Of a stretch of DNA of 64,000 nt, positions 34,901-44,565 are shown piece after piece. Made by a program: the position numbers and the translations under genes. The DNA is taken from the NCBI GenBank assembly GCA_018340375.1, contig JAFFJZ010000076.1:248001-312000 (forward strand), read 5' to 3'. The notes beneath the pieces are model-generated. The model had not been told where the DNA came from and did no database searches. It saw only the letters and a list, made by a program, of their open reading frames with translations. The DNA comes from Gonatopus flavifemur. Taxonomy: Eukaryota > Arthropoda > Insecta > Hymenoptera > Dryinidae. How positions within the stretch are numbered: the first letter of the stretch is position 1; the number at the start of each line of letters is the position of its first letter.

Positions 34901-36722
34901 CAGGGTAGGGCATTTAAAGTGTCGCGGGCGTTTTTTCCAAAAATAAAATGAGATACGAGAAAATTTTTCGGACAAAAATTGTAGGGTATCGAGGGGGACA
35001 TCCGATGGTGGCCTTGGCTTTGACCTCAAATCTCATCTTCAAGGGCATTCTGAGGTCAACTCTTGTTTTTTAAATAGCATCTCATATTTTTCACTGCAGA
35101 TTTGGATTCTAGGTCAAAAACCAAGAAACTTTTGTCTGAACCATTTTCCTGAAATCCGCAAAGATGGCGCTCTAATCGATATTGTTCCATACTGAATCTG
35201 ACATTAGAATAACTCGAAAACGAAGGGTCTTGGAGGAGAATGTTTCGGACAAAAGTTGTCTGATTCCAAGGGGGACCCCTTGAACTGAAACGGAGGTGAT
35301 GGGGTATAACAGACAAAACACAACACATTTCAATCGTCTACATCACTTGGATAATTTTAATGCAGTAGATGCTCAAAATGATGGCCTTCGACTTCAATAC
35401 ACATTTCAAAACGTTTTACAAAAGATTGCTGAACTCGTGCTAAAATATCTTCATTGATGCTCGCGCATGCATTGATGATTCGTTGACGCATATTCTCAGG
35501 TGTAGTCGGTGCTTGTTGATAAACTGTATCTTTTATGTATCCCCATAAAAAAAAATCTGGAGAAGTAAGATCCGGAGAACGAGCAGGCCAATGAACTGGT
35601 CCACGACGTCCTATCCATCGTCCAGGATAATCTCTGTCCAATATTTCTCGAGCTGTGACTGCATAATGGGATGGACAACCATCGTGTTGATACCACATAT
35701 TCAATCGTTCCTGAATAGGTATGTCTTCAAGTGATGTTGGAAGTACTTGATCTGAGAAATGTCTGCACTTCTCTCCATTTAGCGTATCTGCAATGAAGTA
35801 CGGTCCAATTACTCGAGATCGAAAAATACCACACCAAACATTCACAGCCCATTGTCTTTGATGCTCTACTTGACGTAACCATCTTGGATTTTCTGTCGCC
35901 CAGTAATGCATATTATGTCGATTTACTTGACCATGATTGATGAACGTCGACTCATCAGAAAATAATATGTTGATGAAGTTGTTATTGTGCATTTGCGCTA
36001 GACCCCATCGACAAAACTGTACACGATTTTCGAAATCATCACCGTGAAGGTCTTGATGCAAACAAATGTGATACGGATGGAATTTGTGACGTTTCAGTAT
36101 TCGAAGAACACTTCTTCGAGAAATTCCCGAATGGAGTTCAATTTCACGAGAGCTCACGTGTGGATTATTGGCTACTGCAGCTAGTACATTAACTTCCGCA
36201 TTTTCTCCGCTAACAGTTCTCATTCGATGTCGTTTTTCCCTTGTAACACTTCCCGTTTCTGAGAATAATTTTGTAATGCGTTGAAAATACCTAATGGATG
36301 GCGTTGTTCTTTCAGGAAATCGTTCTGCATACAAGTCATATGCTTGTCTGGGGTTCTTATGCACTTCACCGTAAATGTAGATCATATCGATCTTTTCAGA
36401 AACCGTGTATCGGATATCCATGATTTTCAATTTGTCATAAACCAAGTAATAATCAAATGTAACTGACAAACTGACTTTCAAAATCGTGAATTTTCACTGA
36501 ACCCCGTCGTTTGTTCACATCGCGTGAGCTCTGAATGGTGGTAATGTAGACGATTGAAATGTGTTGTGTATTGACAACTTTTGTACGAAACATTCTTTTG
36601 CAAGACCATTCGTTTTCGAGTTATTCGAATGTCAGATTCAAAATGGAACAATATCGATTAGAGCGCCATTTTTGCGGATTTCAGGAAAATGGTTCAGACA
36701 AAAGTTTCTTGGTTTTTGACCT
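34901..36722 (-). mobile_element. DD41D Tc1/mariner-like transposon, right end lost
   Basis: The left end CAGGGTAGGGCATTTAAAG follows a TA (34899-34900). Long subterminal inverted repeats lie at 35111-35343 and 36542-36722, about 180 bp alignable with a 50-bp extra block on the left. The right copy stops abruptly at 36722, where the duplicated host monomer resumes (about 36725), so the right terminus was deleted together with some host sequence. It carries one intact transposase gene. Confidence 0.85.
35357..36481 (-). CDS. DD41D (VISITOR-type) transposase, intact ORF
   Basis: An uninterrupted frame of 374 codons. The probable true start is Met21 (MDIRYTVSEKIDMIYIYG), the beginning of the DUF4817-type N-terminal helical domain (residues 21-80, ending SETGSVTREKR). 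A second DNA-binding helix-turn-helix lies at about 95-135 (VSSREIELHSGISRRSVLRI). The DDE core has Asp176 (LFSDEST), Asp267 (YQHDGC) and Asp309 (LTSPDFFLWGY). Exactly 41 residues separate the last two, which defines the DD41D group described in insects. All three acidic residues are present, and no stop or shift is seen. Function: it would bind its own ends and excise and reinsert at TA. This copy lacks its right terminus, so it could act only on other copies. Confidence 0.92.
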   Translation of the reverse strand: MKVSLSVTFDYYLVYDKLKIMDIRYTVSEKIDMIYIYGEVHKNPRQAYDLYAERFPERTTPSIRYFQRITKLFSETGSVTREKRHRMRTVSGENAEVNVLAAVANNPHVSSREIELHSGISRRSVLRILKRHKFHPYHICLHQDLHGDDFENRVQFCRWGLAQMHNNNFINILFSDESTFINHGQVNRHNMHYWATENPRWLRQVEHQRQWAVNVWCGIFRSRVIGPYFIADTLNGEKCRHFSDQVLPTSLEDIPIQERLNMWYQHDGCPSHYAVTAREILDRDYPGRWIGRRGPVHWPARSPDLTSPDFFLWGYIKDTVYQQAPTTPENMRQRIINACASINEDILARVQQSFVKRFEMCIEVEGHHFEHLLH

Positions 36723-37215
36723 TTAGTTGTAAATATCATACTGGCCCTTCGTAAAATGATGTTATCATTTTGACTGCTTGCCAGTACCGTCGATTCAACT
36801 GGCCCTGTACTGGTAAATTTGCCAGTACTGGCAACTCTGGCACCAGTACTGAGCCAGTAGCGGCCCGTGTTTCCATTTCCACATGGGTTGATTTATACTC
36901 CAGCTTCAAGAGTTTCAGAAATATGTTCCATTCCAAAGAGCTTTTGAATGCAAAAATTTTGTATTAGCATGTATTTTGGATGGAGATCGTAAGATCGTCG
37001 ATCTAGCTCGACGATCTTCGAGCCAATCCGAGCTCCGATCCGAGCAGTAGAGCTATCGATCCGATCTCCAAGCCGATCCTCATTGTAAAACACAAGAGCC
37101 AAGTCGAGCTCATGCTCAAAACTCGGATTAGATCGGATCGCGGCAACACTACTTTTCGGTTAAAAAATGTTGTAAAACACTGTTCAATCAAAGTGAAAAA
37201 TGAATTTTAAGACGA

Positions 37216-37246
<31 letters not shown>

Positions 37247-37258
37247 ATATATATATAT
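37216..37258. repeat. (TA)n microsatellite
   Basis: Over 40 bases of TA with a single phase slip in the middle, inside hAT A. Confidence 0.9.
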
Positions 37259-37306
37259 GTATTTATTAATTTCATTTTTGAAATAACTTGATTTCATTTT
37301 GTTTAA

Positions 37307-38207
37307 GGGGTAATATCACCTTGTGACTTTTTTTTTCATTTTTTTTTCATTGGCTTAAACACTTCCTAAACTATCTAAGAATGATAGGAAATGTCGATTA
37401 TAGGGGAGAAAATATTTTAAGTTTATAAAAATAACGATTTTTTGCGCATAGTCGAGGAGCGAAATAAGCGATAGTTAGAGAGCGCTGGGGTTTTTCGGTA
37501 AGAGTTTTGAAATTTCGTTTGTATGGAATTTACCGATAATTTCTACTTCCAAGCCTTCAATTTTGAGTAATAGATGTCTCTACTGATCTTATGTAGAGAC
37601 TGAAAGAGCATTTGTTTAAACAAAAATTTCACTACAAACATACTACTTGAAACTTTGAACGCGTTTATCTCAAAACCATATCTCTGGAGTTGGCCGTACC
37701 GATAACTCTGCCAATTTTCAACCGATTGCTTTGAAATTTTCACTATATCTTGAAAACATGATTGTCTATAGAAGATCGTAGGATTTTTTCGATATTTGGT
37801 GTTGAACCGATTTTATAGCCGGTTTTCGATCGATTTTTTCAGAGAAAACAGGTTCTTCAACTTCAAAACGATGCCATTTTTTTTAAAATTCATTTTTCAA
37901 AAAAATCCTACGATGTTCTATAGATTCCACCATATATTTTAAGAAAATCTTTGGTTTTTTGTTCTAGATCAAAAACTGTGACCTGTAACGGTATGGCCGA
38001 GCAGGTGTATGAAAAGAAACGGCTTTTTTTCAGTCTACTTCCAAGCCTCTATTTTCTATTTAAAAAATCAAATAAAATATGTTTCTCATATCTAAAGACC
38101 AGTACTTTCATTAGTACAAAACCTCATATTAAAAACAATTTTTTTGACTCCACAGTAGGCCTTTGAAATGAAGCTCAGTTTGTCTGGTTACAAGGTGATA
38201 TTACCCC
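37307..38207. mobile_element. 901-bp non-autonomous transposon with TTAA duplication
   Basis: Inverted ends GGGGTAATATCACCTTGT are flanked by TTAA at 37303-37306 and 38208-38211. TTAA duplication is known for piggyBac and Kolobok, among others; these ends do not decide between them. No transposase. It sits inside hAT A, 0.1 kb from the TA microsatellite. Confidence 0.88.
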
Positions 38208-38936
38208 TTAAGTGACCTTTTTAAAAAAAAATAAAAATCTTAACGATTCTCTACGAAGAGGCCCCCTTCTGCAAGGGGCCCTGGGCTCGGGCCCGGTGTG
38301 CTCTGCCTTAAAGACGGCCCTGCCAGGGATGTACGAATGCCTGGTATAGTTTTATTTAGGTTTCCATGGAACGTTTTTGAGACATTGAAAATGAGAATTT
38401 GTTAATGTTCAAACTTGTGTCAAATCTTCCAATATTTTCGATTTGGAGCCGATGCAAATGAACTGCGGTGGAGCCTGTATCGATGGATCTGACAAATTAC
38501 ATTTGCATCCTTTTAATACATTGCATATAATGAAATTTTGTTCCGCGCCAATTTTGAGGTTATGTGAATCTTAATATATTGAATAGTTTCGAACTTCTGA
38601 AATGAAATCTTTGCAAATATTCAATACAAAACATACTTTTATTGTTGTGTGATACTTTAGTCTCTAGTAAAACTATAAATATAAATTTGTATAGGTTAGA
38701 GATAAAATACTTAGTTTTCATATAACGTTTCGAGAACGTTCTGAAAACGTACCATAGCATTTGTCAACAATGTCCCCAAAACGTGTTTTCCAGCACATTG
38801 AATGAATGTTCTCAAAATGTTTAGAAAATATACTTTTGGGAACCAACATCTGTGGGACTATGGACACGTTTTTAAAACGTTTTGAGAACTTTCGGTGCTG
38901 TTTGGGCATTAATGAATTATGAATCATATTTGCAAC

Positions 38937-39092
38937 AAATATGTGTTCGTATCAAATGGATCAGTGGATGTGGAACGTTCGTTTTCTGCATTCAAACGCA
39001 TTCTGAATGATAGACGACATAATTCCACTATGGAAAGCTTGGAGCAGTATATCGTAGTATACTTTTATCAAAATAATGATAAAAATGAGTAA
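38937..39092 (+). pseudogene. hAT F transposase, C-terminal dimerisation fragment
   Basis: The frame encodes VSNGSVDVERSFSAFKRIL, NDRRHNSTMESLEQYIVVYF and ends TAA at 39090-39092. The S-VDVERSFSAFKRILNDRR core is the conserved hAT C-terminal domain (SVxVERSFS..K.IL.DRR). The upstream transposase is lost or replaced by the inserted stack, so only this exon-sized piece remains. It confirms the hAT assignment made from the termini and duplication. Confidence 0.85.
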
Positions 39093-39798
39093 ATTGGTCA
39101 TCCTGTTTTATTTCTGGTTTTTTTTATGAATAAAAACTCGTTACAATTTTTCGATATTTTGTTGCATATTTTTGACGTTTCACTGCATATTTTGAGATTT
39201 TTTCATGCGTATTTGCATGCATATTCCACACTTTTTTTGTTGCATATAATCCGGTCTCTAATGATAAAAATGTAAATTCAACAGGACTGTGTAGTAAATT
39301 TCACATGAGATCCGCACTGTAATCTCTACCTCACTTTTCATGTAATTTTTACATGAACATTCTTTCCGTGTACGTAGAATCTCTGTCCATCCACCTTGTA
39401 TCCACGTCCATCATTCGTCCACGTAGCATCCACGTAGCGTCCACGAAGATGCGACGTGGAAATCGGTGGTTGTGCTGTTAAGGTTGGAACGTGAAAGATT
39501 TTTTTCGGCATTTTGCCCCTTAGTGTGAGTATTTTTTTTTATGTAGCTTCAATTTCAGACATGTTTTTCGGAGGGAAACAATTTTTCTGTTCTGAAATAT
39601 TACAAAACAACTAACCAATTTTCCAACAAAAGTACATAGTTATTCAGATGTCTACTACAGAAGTGTGCACACTAAGGGTTAAATACCATAAAACGGGATG
39701 AGAGGATGCTTGAGGTAAATGAGATGACGGATCGAAAAAGATGTTAAATAAGTTCATGATTGATTTTTCGAATGTTAAAGTGTTGGATAGTGAACATT

Positions 39799-39993
39799 TA
39801 CACCCAGAGAAATGGTTTACTTGAAATGAATAAAAATTCATTCGGATGAAATAAATTGTTTATTTGATCCAACTAAAACTCTAGTAGGTTCATATATAAA
39901 TAGACATTGTAGTTGAGTCAAATAAATTTTAGTTGATTCAAACAAATTTTCGTTGAATCAAATAAATCCAGGTATACCATTTTTCTGGGTGTA
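39799..39993. mobile_element. Hairpin MITE, TACACCCAGA ends, AAATAAATTT words
   Basis: The ends TACACCCAGAGAAATGG and (inverse) TACACCCAGAAAAATGG bound a run of TGAATCAAATAAATTTTAGTTGA-type words. Non-coding. The word is close to that of the element at 43254-43502. Confidence 0.7.
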
Positions 39994-40972
39994 CCGTCCC
40001 TATTAATCATATAATTAGTTATGACATCTTGTTATGTTAACATCTTTTCTAGATGATCCTATTCACCCCAAAATGATCCAGTTCGTCCAGTTTTAGGGTA
40101 CCAAACACTGTCGTGAAATGATTTCATTGTAACGATTGTACAAAACGCGTACCAATTACTCTCAGTCCATTAGAAGAATTTTTTCACAATTTCTTTATTA
40201 AGTACTGATTTAATCAATATTCACAAATTGATTTTTCTATAAATTATATCTTGCACTAAAAACATATCACCATCATTAATTCTCTTAGCGACAAATTGAA
40301 ATTATTGTAAAGAAATCCTTGGAGAATCCACATGTCCCGATATAAAATCAAAAGAGAGAAGAAGTACGAGAAGCGATGAGAAAGAATGGGGAATCTCGAG
40401 ATCGATCGTCTTGATGAATACTTCTCCTTCGCTCACATTTCGCATTGAAATTTGTATCGTCATTGATTCTCTAAGAAATTATTCCACGTATCGCAAGAGC
40501 ATGTATCTCTTCGTGGCATCTGCATTTCATGAAATCCACGGGAAGTCTCTGAATTAAATACAACATGAGCAAATGGGTAGAAAAAATACACGGTAAAAAA
40601 GGAATTGAAAAATGGTATGTGTATGAATTTGTATACACGAATACGTACGAACGTATGTATTTTTATATGCTAGAAGGGAAGAAAAACGAAGAGAAGATAA
40701 AAATATACAGAAGAAAGTTAATGCCCCGACTTATCTAGATGCATTGTATGTATGTTGGTTAATTCACAGCTTCCAGCATCGTACACTTTTGATTGCAATT
40801 TATAAAAATGGTCATTATCAGGGAAATAAAGTAGTAGTACTTATTCATGATGGAATGTGACTATTCTACGCTTTTACCAATTCACCTTCGAAGGAGAAAA
40901 ATATAAATTGATAAATGCTGATGAGTAAATTAGTAAATTAGGATATTATAAAACTATTGAATCTGGTGACCC
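39994..40972. other. fringe intron, unique-looking
   Basis: No element or gene recognised. Confidence 0.5.
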
Positions 40973-40975
40973 CAT

Positions 40976-41294
40976 GTGGAAAAATTCGTAAATTTATGTA
41001 TTATTCACATATAAATAGATATAGTTATATGTGAGTTATATAAAGATTATATATAAATTTGAAAATTTTCCCACATGGGAAATCTTTCAACGAGTATAGT
41101 TCTGATTAGAGTTACAGCAGGCACGCATCCACAATTTTCATTCGGAGGGTGCTTACCATTACTCTAAAATATCTCAAGTGGAGAAATTTTCAAAATTATA
41201 TATAATTAATATGTAACTCAATACAGTTTATATACAAGTTACACATAATTAAATATAAATTGTGTATAATTTTGTAAATTGTTTCCACGGGGGA
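40976..41294. repeat. CCCATGTGG-ended AT-rich elements
   Basis: CCCATGTGGAAAAATT (40976) pairs with AATTTTCCCACATGGG (to 41071). A degenerate similar unit (TCAAGTGGAGAAATTTTC ... GTTTCCACGGGGG) follows at about 41172-41294. The interiors iterate ATATATAATT words. They share ends with element C. Confidence 0.55.
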
Positions 41295-41734
41295 TATATA
41301 AAAAAGGGTACGTCCATAAGAGTAGTTGAATAAACAAATTCTAATCTATGTTTAGACCGCCTTTCATATTGATTCTCAACTTTAAAACTTAAATTCGAGA
41401 AATTTATCATAAGCAATTCATAATATGAATTATCCACTATCATCGTGATTTCTATAGAAGCAGTTTACGCTCCTTTTCAACAGCCACGATATCTGAAGCC
41501 CTTTCTGGGTATACATGAATATGGGTCTGTGGAATGCATTGTGAAAAATGTACATAAATGTTCGGAAGTACGGGAAGATGGTCTAATTCGGACCGTATCC
41601 CAAGTCAGACCCCCTTATGTTTTCCGAAGACTGCCGACTCAATCAGCTTACTCAATGTATCCCTAGATACACCATTGAGCACTGATCATTTGTCAATAGG
41701 TTGACAAATATCAATTTGTTTTAAGCTCTTTTAC

Positions 41735-42362
41735 AGACAGCATCATGTTCCCACCCAAGTGTGTATTAACGGCGGGCCCAATATGAGCCTAGGGTGGGTC
41801 CTAACTTGGGGCCAAGCTGGGCAGACGAATGGGGCCAACCCTGAGATGATAACATCGCTCCCAGCTTGGCTGTATTGCTTTGCCCGAGGATTGGTAACAC
41901 CATGGGCCCAGCATGAACCCAGACTAGGCAATCAATACTGCCCCTTCCTTTTTTTTTAAATTGGAAAATTGCTTTGAATTCTACCCCAGCAGGCATGAAT
42001 TTCAGCCCCACTTTGGCCCAGTCTTGAACATAGTGTTGAGCCCCATCGTGCCTATATGGGCCCAAGACTGGACCAAAGTGGGACCAAAATTCATACACGC
42101 TGAGAATTGTACACACATGCTCGGGATAAATTCACCCCAATCTTGGCCTGACGCTGGTCCAAATGGCGGCCAAGTTCAAATGTGCCCGCACTGAGATTCA
42201 TTATTTCCATTTTTTATCAACCATAATTGTATGGGAAAGCACAACAGGGCCAAGATTGAGCCAACATGGGCCCCGTCGTCATTCCCCAATACTGGGTTAA
42301 AGGGAATGGACCCAGCCTGGGGCACATTGTCATTATAGGCGATACACGCATGGGCAGCATTG
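41735..42362. repeat. GGCCCA-word element
   Basis: Many near-palindromic copies of GGGCCCAA / TTGGCCC / AGCTGGGC words over 600 bp, GC-rich against an AT-rich surround. The edges CAGACAGCATCATG and (inverse) CAATGCTGCCCATG roughly match the CAGCAC end class. Open frames on both strands are by-products. Confidence 0.55.
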
Positions 42363-42674
42363 ATATGAAAAATTTTGTATCTTCAAAAAGTCCGTCAAAA
42401 CTGTGTTTTTTATTATCTATTCAGATAAAGTGGTGAATATTTTTAGATCAGTATTCATCACTCTGTCTGAGGATGTATCTGTTTTAGTGATTGATTCTAT
42501 AAGTTTTGAGATATTCGATTCAAAACTAAAAGAGATGGCTGTGTTCCTACTCGGACCGCCAACAGTGGTCTCAACTAGGACCCCATGTTTTCACAGATGT
42601 CAGAATTTCGAAACGAAAATATGTCAATCTAAAGGCACAGCAGTCGACAATGTTTCAGTCATGGATACTATCAA

Positions 42675-42917
42675 TTAATAAACATCAAAATTTCCCCTAA
42701 ACAAAGATCTCAATCCATTCAAACATTCTCTCAAACTACACCATGTAAAACCGCCACTCGGCAAGGCCAAAATTCCATTCTGACTGATAATACGATGTGT
42801 GAAATAGCAATGGAATCCAACAAAATTAGCATGCAACACCTCCGAGAAATTAAAAAAGAGGCATGTAACGGAAAAACAGGACTGTACAGCTACCGGAAAT
42901 TGACCGACCACGAGCAC
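42675..42917 (-). pseudogene. Possible remnant of an MGMT-like gene
   Basis: The - strand frame contains HRIISQNGILALPSGG. Its spacing fits the HRV-x5-G-x3-xSGG signature that follows the active-site Cys of O6-alkylguanine-DNA alkyltransferase. A downstream RECL resembles the usual K-x-x-LL. The active-site Cys position (PCHR) is Thr here, so even if real it is dead. The match is short and could be chance. Confidence 0.2.
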
Positions 42918-43253
42918 AAGCGGACGATCGGCTCGTACCAGTGTTCCTATTTTATATCATGAATCATCGGACTCAGAACAATTTTTCTCACCATTTCTTC
43001 TCTTTTGAATGTCAGTTTTTTCACTATTTCAAAAATGACATATTATTTGTTGTACTGAGAAATGTAATCAAAATGTACAGTAAGATTTGATTTTGATCAT
43101 AAATTGCTTGTTTCAAGAATTATTGAAAACCAAACACACCTACATACTTTCGCAAGTTAGAAATTTGCAATACAAAGTTAGAAAAATGGGCAGTCCGATT
43201 TGGAATAGGGGATGGTCCGAGTTGAAACCAATGTTTCGATTCAGACTGCTCAC

Positions 43254-43502
43254 ACTGAAAAAAAATGTATTCCAGTCAAATAAATATTTATTTGTCCTGT
43301 ACCAAAGAAATATTTATTAGAATTAACAAAATATTCTTTGGAACCAAAATAATTTATTGGAATCAAATAAACCATTAAAACCATCTATTTAATTCAAATA
43401 AATTATTTTGGTCCCAAAGAATATTTTGTTAATTCTAATAAATATTTCTTTGGTACAGGACAAAGAAATATTTATTTGACTGTAATAAATTTTTTTTTCA
43501 GT
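43254..43502. mobile_element. Hairpin MITE, CACTGAAAAAA ends
   Basis: Arms of about 110 bp inverse to each other around 43385-43395. Landmarks are CAAATAAATATTTATTTG, TACCAAAGAAATATTTATTA and AATATTCTTTGG. Left starts CACTGAAAAAAAATG; right ends TTTTTTTTTCAGTA. Non-coding; near-identical arms suggest recent origin. Confidence 0.85.
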
Positions 43503-43692
43503 ACATCACTGTTTTCGATTCCCAGCCATAACTCAGAACTAATGAGGAATATTTGAAAAGTTTTTTAGGGAAACTTTGGGGAATTGAAGAGTTTTTCAAA
43601 CGGCATTTAATACATGCTGATCGGTCAACATTGCAGAGTTAAATGCAATGAGAAGAAAAGGGGGTTCGACTTAGGCCACTCTCCCCTAATCA

Positions 43693-44308
43693 ACACATAC
43701 ATGCGTTAGGAATTCTCCGTATTTTACCGGAAATTCACTGGAGAATAATCGTAAGAATCCTATAAAGTTTGGAATTTTCAGTTAAAGTTATGGGAAATTT
43801 CATGTACATGTACCGGAGATTGATTTTCTATCCCATCATCGGAATTTTTCGGTTGCTGCGTATAGGAAAATTACCATTAGTTTTTACAGTTTGCTAATCA
43901 GAAAAATAAAATATCTTTCACTTTTAGAAAGATTGGTTTCTTTGCCTGAAATATTTTTTTTTCGCAGGGTATTAATGATTTAATTTTTGCTATATTCCGG
44001 ACTATCTTCTGACCAGTTATAAATTGTTATAAATATCTATTGTACATCAAACTTCAAAAAAAAGATTTTTATTTGTAGAATTAGCACCCCTTGGATACGT
44101 GCCTGAGTCACAACGTAAGCTGTAAAAATTAATTCAAATTTTCCTGTATACAGCCACCGGAAATTTTCAATCGTTCAATGGGAAATCAATTTCCGATACA
44201 CGTATATGAAATTTCCCCTAAATTTAAAGGGAAATTCCAAACTTTATGGGATTCTTACCACCATCTTACAGTAAATCTCCGGACAAGTTCCTAACGCCGG
44301 TATATGTT
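43693..44308. repeat. Hairpin element with CCGGAAATT words, next to fringe exon
   Basis: Arms of about 200 bp: left GCGTTAGGAA...AAGAATCCTATAAAGTTTGG, right its inverse ending TTCCTAACGCCGGTATATGT. The spacer is about 225 bp. It ends 91 bp from the donor site of the exon at 44400-44565. Confidence 0.7.
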
Positions 44309-44399
44309 AATTACTCCACAGAAATTTATAAATATTTCCTCATAGAAATTGTTCACAGTATAAATTGTAAAAAAATAATAGAAGAACATGTAACCATAC

Positions 44400-44565
44400 C
44401 TGTTCATGGAAAGTTTCTTGATCGAGAAACCTCATTGGCTCCAAATGAGAATGAAATTGTTCGACTACTGTGAGTTTTTTCTTGAGAACATACTCAATAA
44501 TATAACCCATAGTCACATCATCGGGTAGCCTGATCCGATCTCCGACGGTAATAAATTTACCACCC
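44400..44565 (-). CDS. fng: fringe exon (GGKFITVGD...)
   Basis: Acceptor TTTGTTTCAG before 44565, donor GTATGG after 44400, 166 bp. Encodes GGKFITVGDRIRLPDDVTMG, YIIEYVLKKKLTVVEQFHSH and LEPMRFLDQETFHEQ. Drosophila Fringe has GGGKFISIGD, PDDVTMGFIIEHLL, LTVVDNFHSHLEPM and a short Q-ending segment at the same positions. This is the donor/acceptor-binding part of the Golgi-luminal GT31 catalytic domain that adds GlcNAc to O-fucose on Notch EGF repeats. No disabling change is seen. Phase 2 in, phase 0 out, matching both neighbours. Confidence 0.95.

Larger units (their letters stand above)
33074..36887. mobile_element. Element C, CCCATGTGGAAAT ends, CAGTACTGGC words
   Basis: The left end CCCATGTGGAAATAGCC and right end (inverse) CCCATGTGGAAATGGAA bracket a region full of GCCAGTACTGGC- and GAGCCAGAGTTGG-like words. 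A second right-end-like sequence at about 34790-34815 shows that its right monomer is duplicated (34552-34834, and 34835-34898 plus 36725-36890). The DD41D transposon disrupts the second copy. The palindrome 33261-33595 and a 156-bp tandem array also lie inside. Confidence 0.6.
32517..37151. mobile_element. hAT-like element B, TAGTGTTGCCG ends
   Basis: Inverted ends TAGTGTTGCCGGGATC (left) and TAGTGTTGCCGCGATC (right, inverse) are flanked by a perfect 8-bp duplication CTTTTCGG (32509-32516, 37152-37159). Subterminal parts (32525-32710, 36985-37140) are rich in GATCGA / CGAGC words. It interrupts the last codons of the hAT A transposase. No transposase of its own was found. Confidence 0.9.
32314..38322. 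mobile_element. hAT element A, CAGGGCCGTC ends
   Basis: Inverted ends CAGGGCCGTCT at 32314 and AGACGGCCCTG to 38322 are flanked by 8-bp duplications CCAAGGAT / CCAGGGAT (32306-32313, 38323-38330; 7 of 8). Ends of the CAGGG-C type and an 8-bp duplication are hallmarks of hAT. It carries the C-terminal end of a transposase (32348-32508 continued at 37160-37203) but no N-terminal part. So before hosting two later elements it was already an internally deleted copy. Confidence 0.88.
32205..38901. mobile_element. CAGCAC-ended AACGTTCT-word element, split by hAT A
   Basis: The left end ACAGCACCGGGAGGTTC and the inverse of the right end, ACAGCACCGAAAGTTC, agree. The surviving host parts (32205-32305 and 38331-38901) are full of GAACGTTCTGAAAACG-type words. 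hAT A sits at 32314-38322 within it. Confidence 0.6.
31938..39260. mobile_element. hAT element F (7.3 kb including later insertions)
   Basis: Inverted ends TAGAAACTGGATTATAGGC (left) and TAGAGACCGGATTATATGC (right, inverse) are flanked by an 8-bp duplication ATGATAAC / ATGATAAA (31930-31937, 39261-39268; 7 of 8). The subterminal regions repeat GCATATTTGC words. It keeps the 3' end of a hAT transposase at 38937-39092. The middle (32205-38901) is a later insertion. Confidence 0.85.
29925..39376. mobile_element. CACGG-ended TTTACATT-word element, split by insertions
   Basis: The left end TACACGGACAAAAG (29925) and right end CATTCTTTCCGTGTA (to 39376) are inverse. Host fragments of this element survive at 29925-30030, 31874-31937 and 39261-39376, all with GTAAAAT/TTTACAT words like those of the element at 4457-6044. 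It was split by the element at 30031-31873 and by hAT F at 31938-39260. Confidence 0.55.
29886..39478. mobile_element. Outermost CAGCAC-ended element of the insertion stack
   Basis: The left end is CCCTACAGCACCGG followed by CATTTCTACGTGG. The inverse of the right end is CCTTAACAGCACAA followed by CGATTTCCACGTCG. The right interior repeats TCCACGTAGCATCCACG words. Everything between about 29925 and 39376 appears to be a later insertion. Boundaries rest on this end match only, as no target duplication was seen. Confidence 0.5.
20886..44399 (-). other. fringe 23.5-kb intron, transposon-filled
   Basis: The interval between the exons at 44400 and 20885 is uninterrupted by any supported host exon. 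It is mostly nested mobile and fold-back DNA, described element by element. All of it would be transcribed in fringe pre-mRNA. Confidence 0.85.

Noticed and set aside
41743..42194. Pro/Gly-rich open frames on both strands
   Set aside because: By-products of the GGCCCA word repeat, which is open in several frames.
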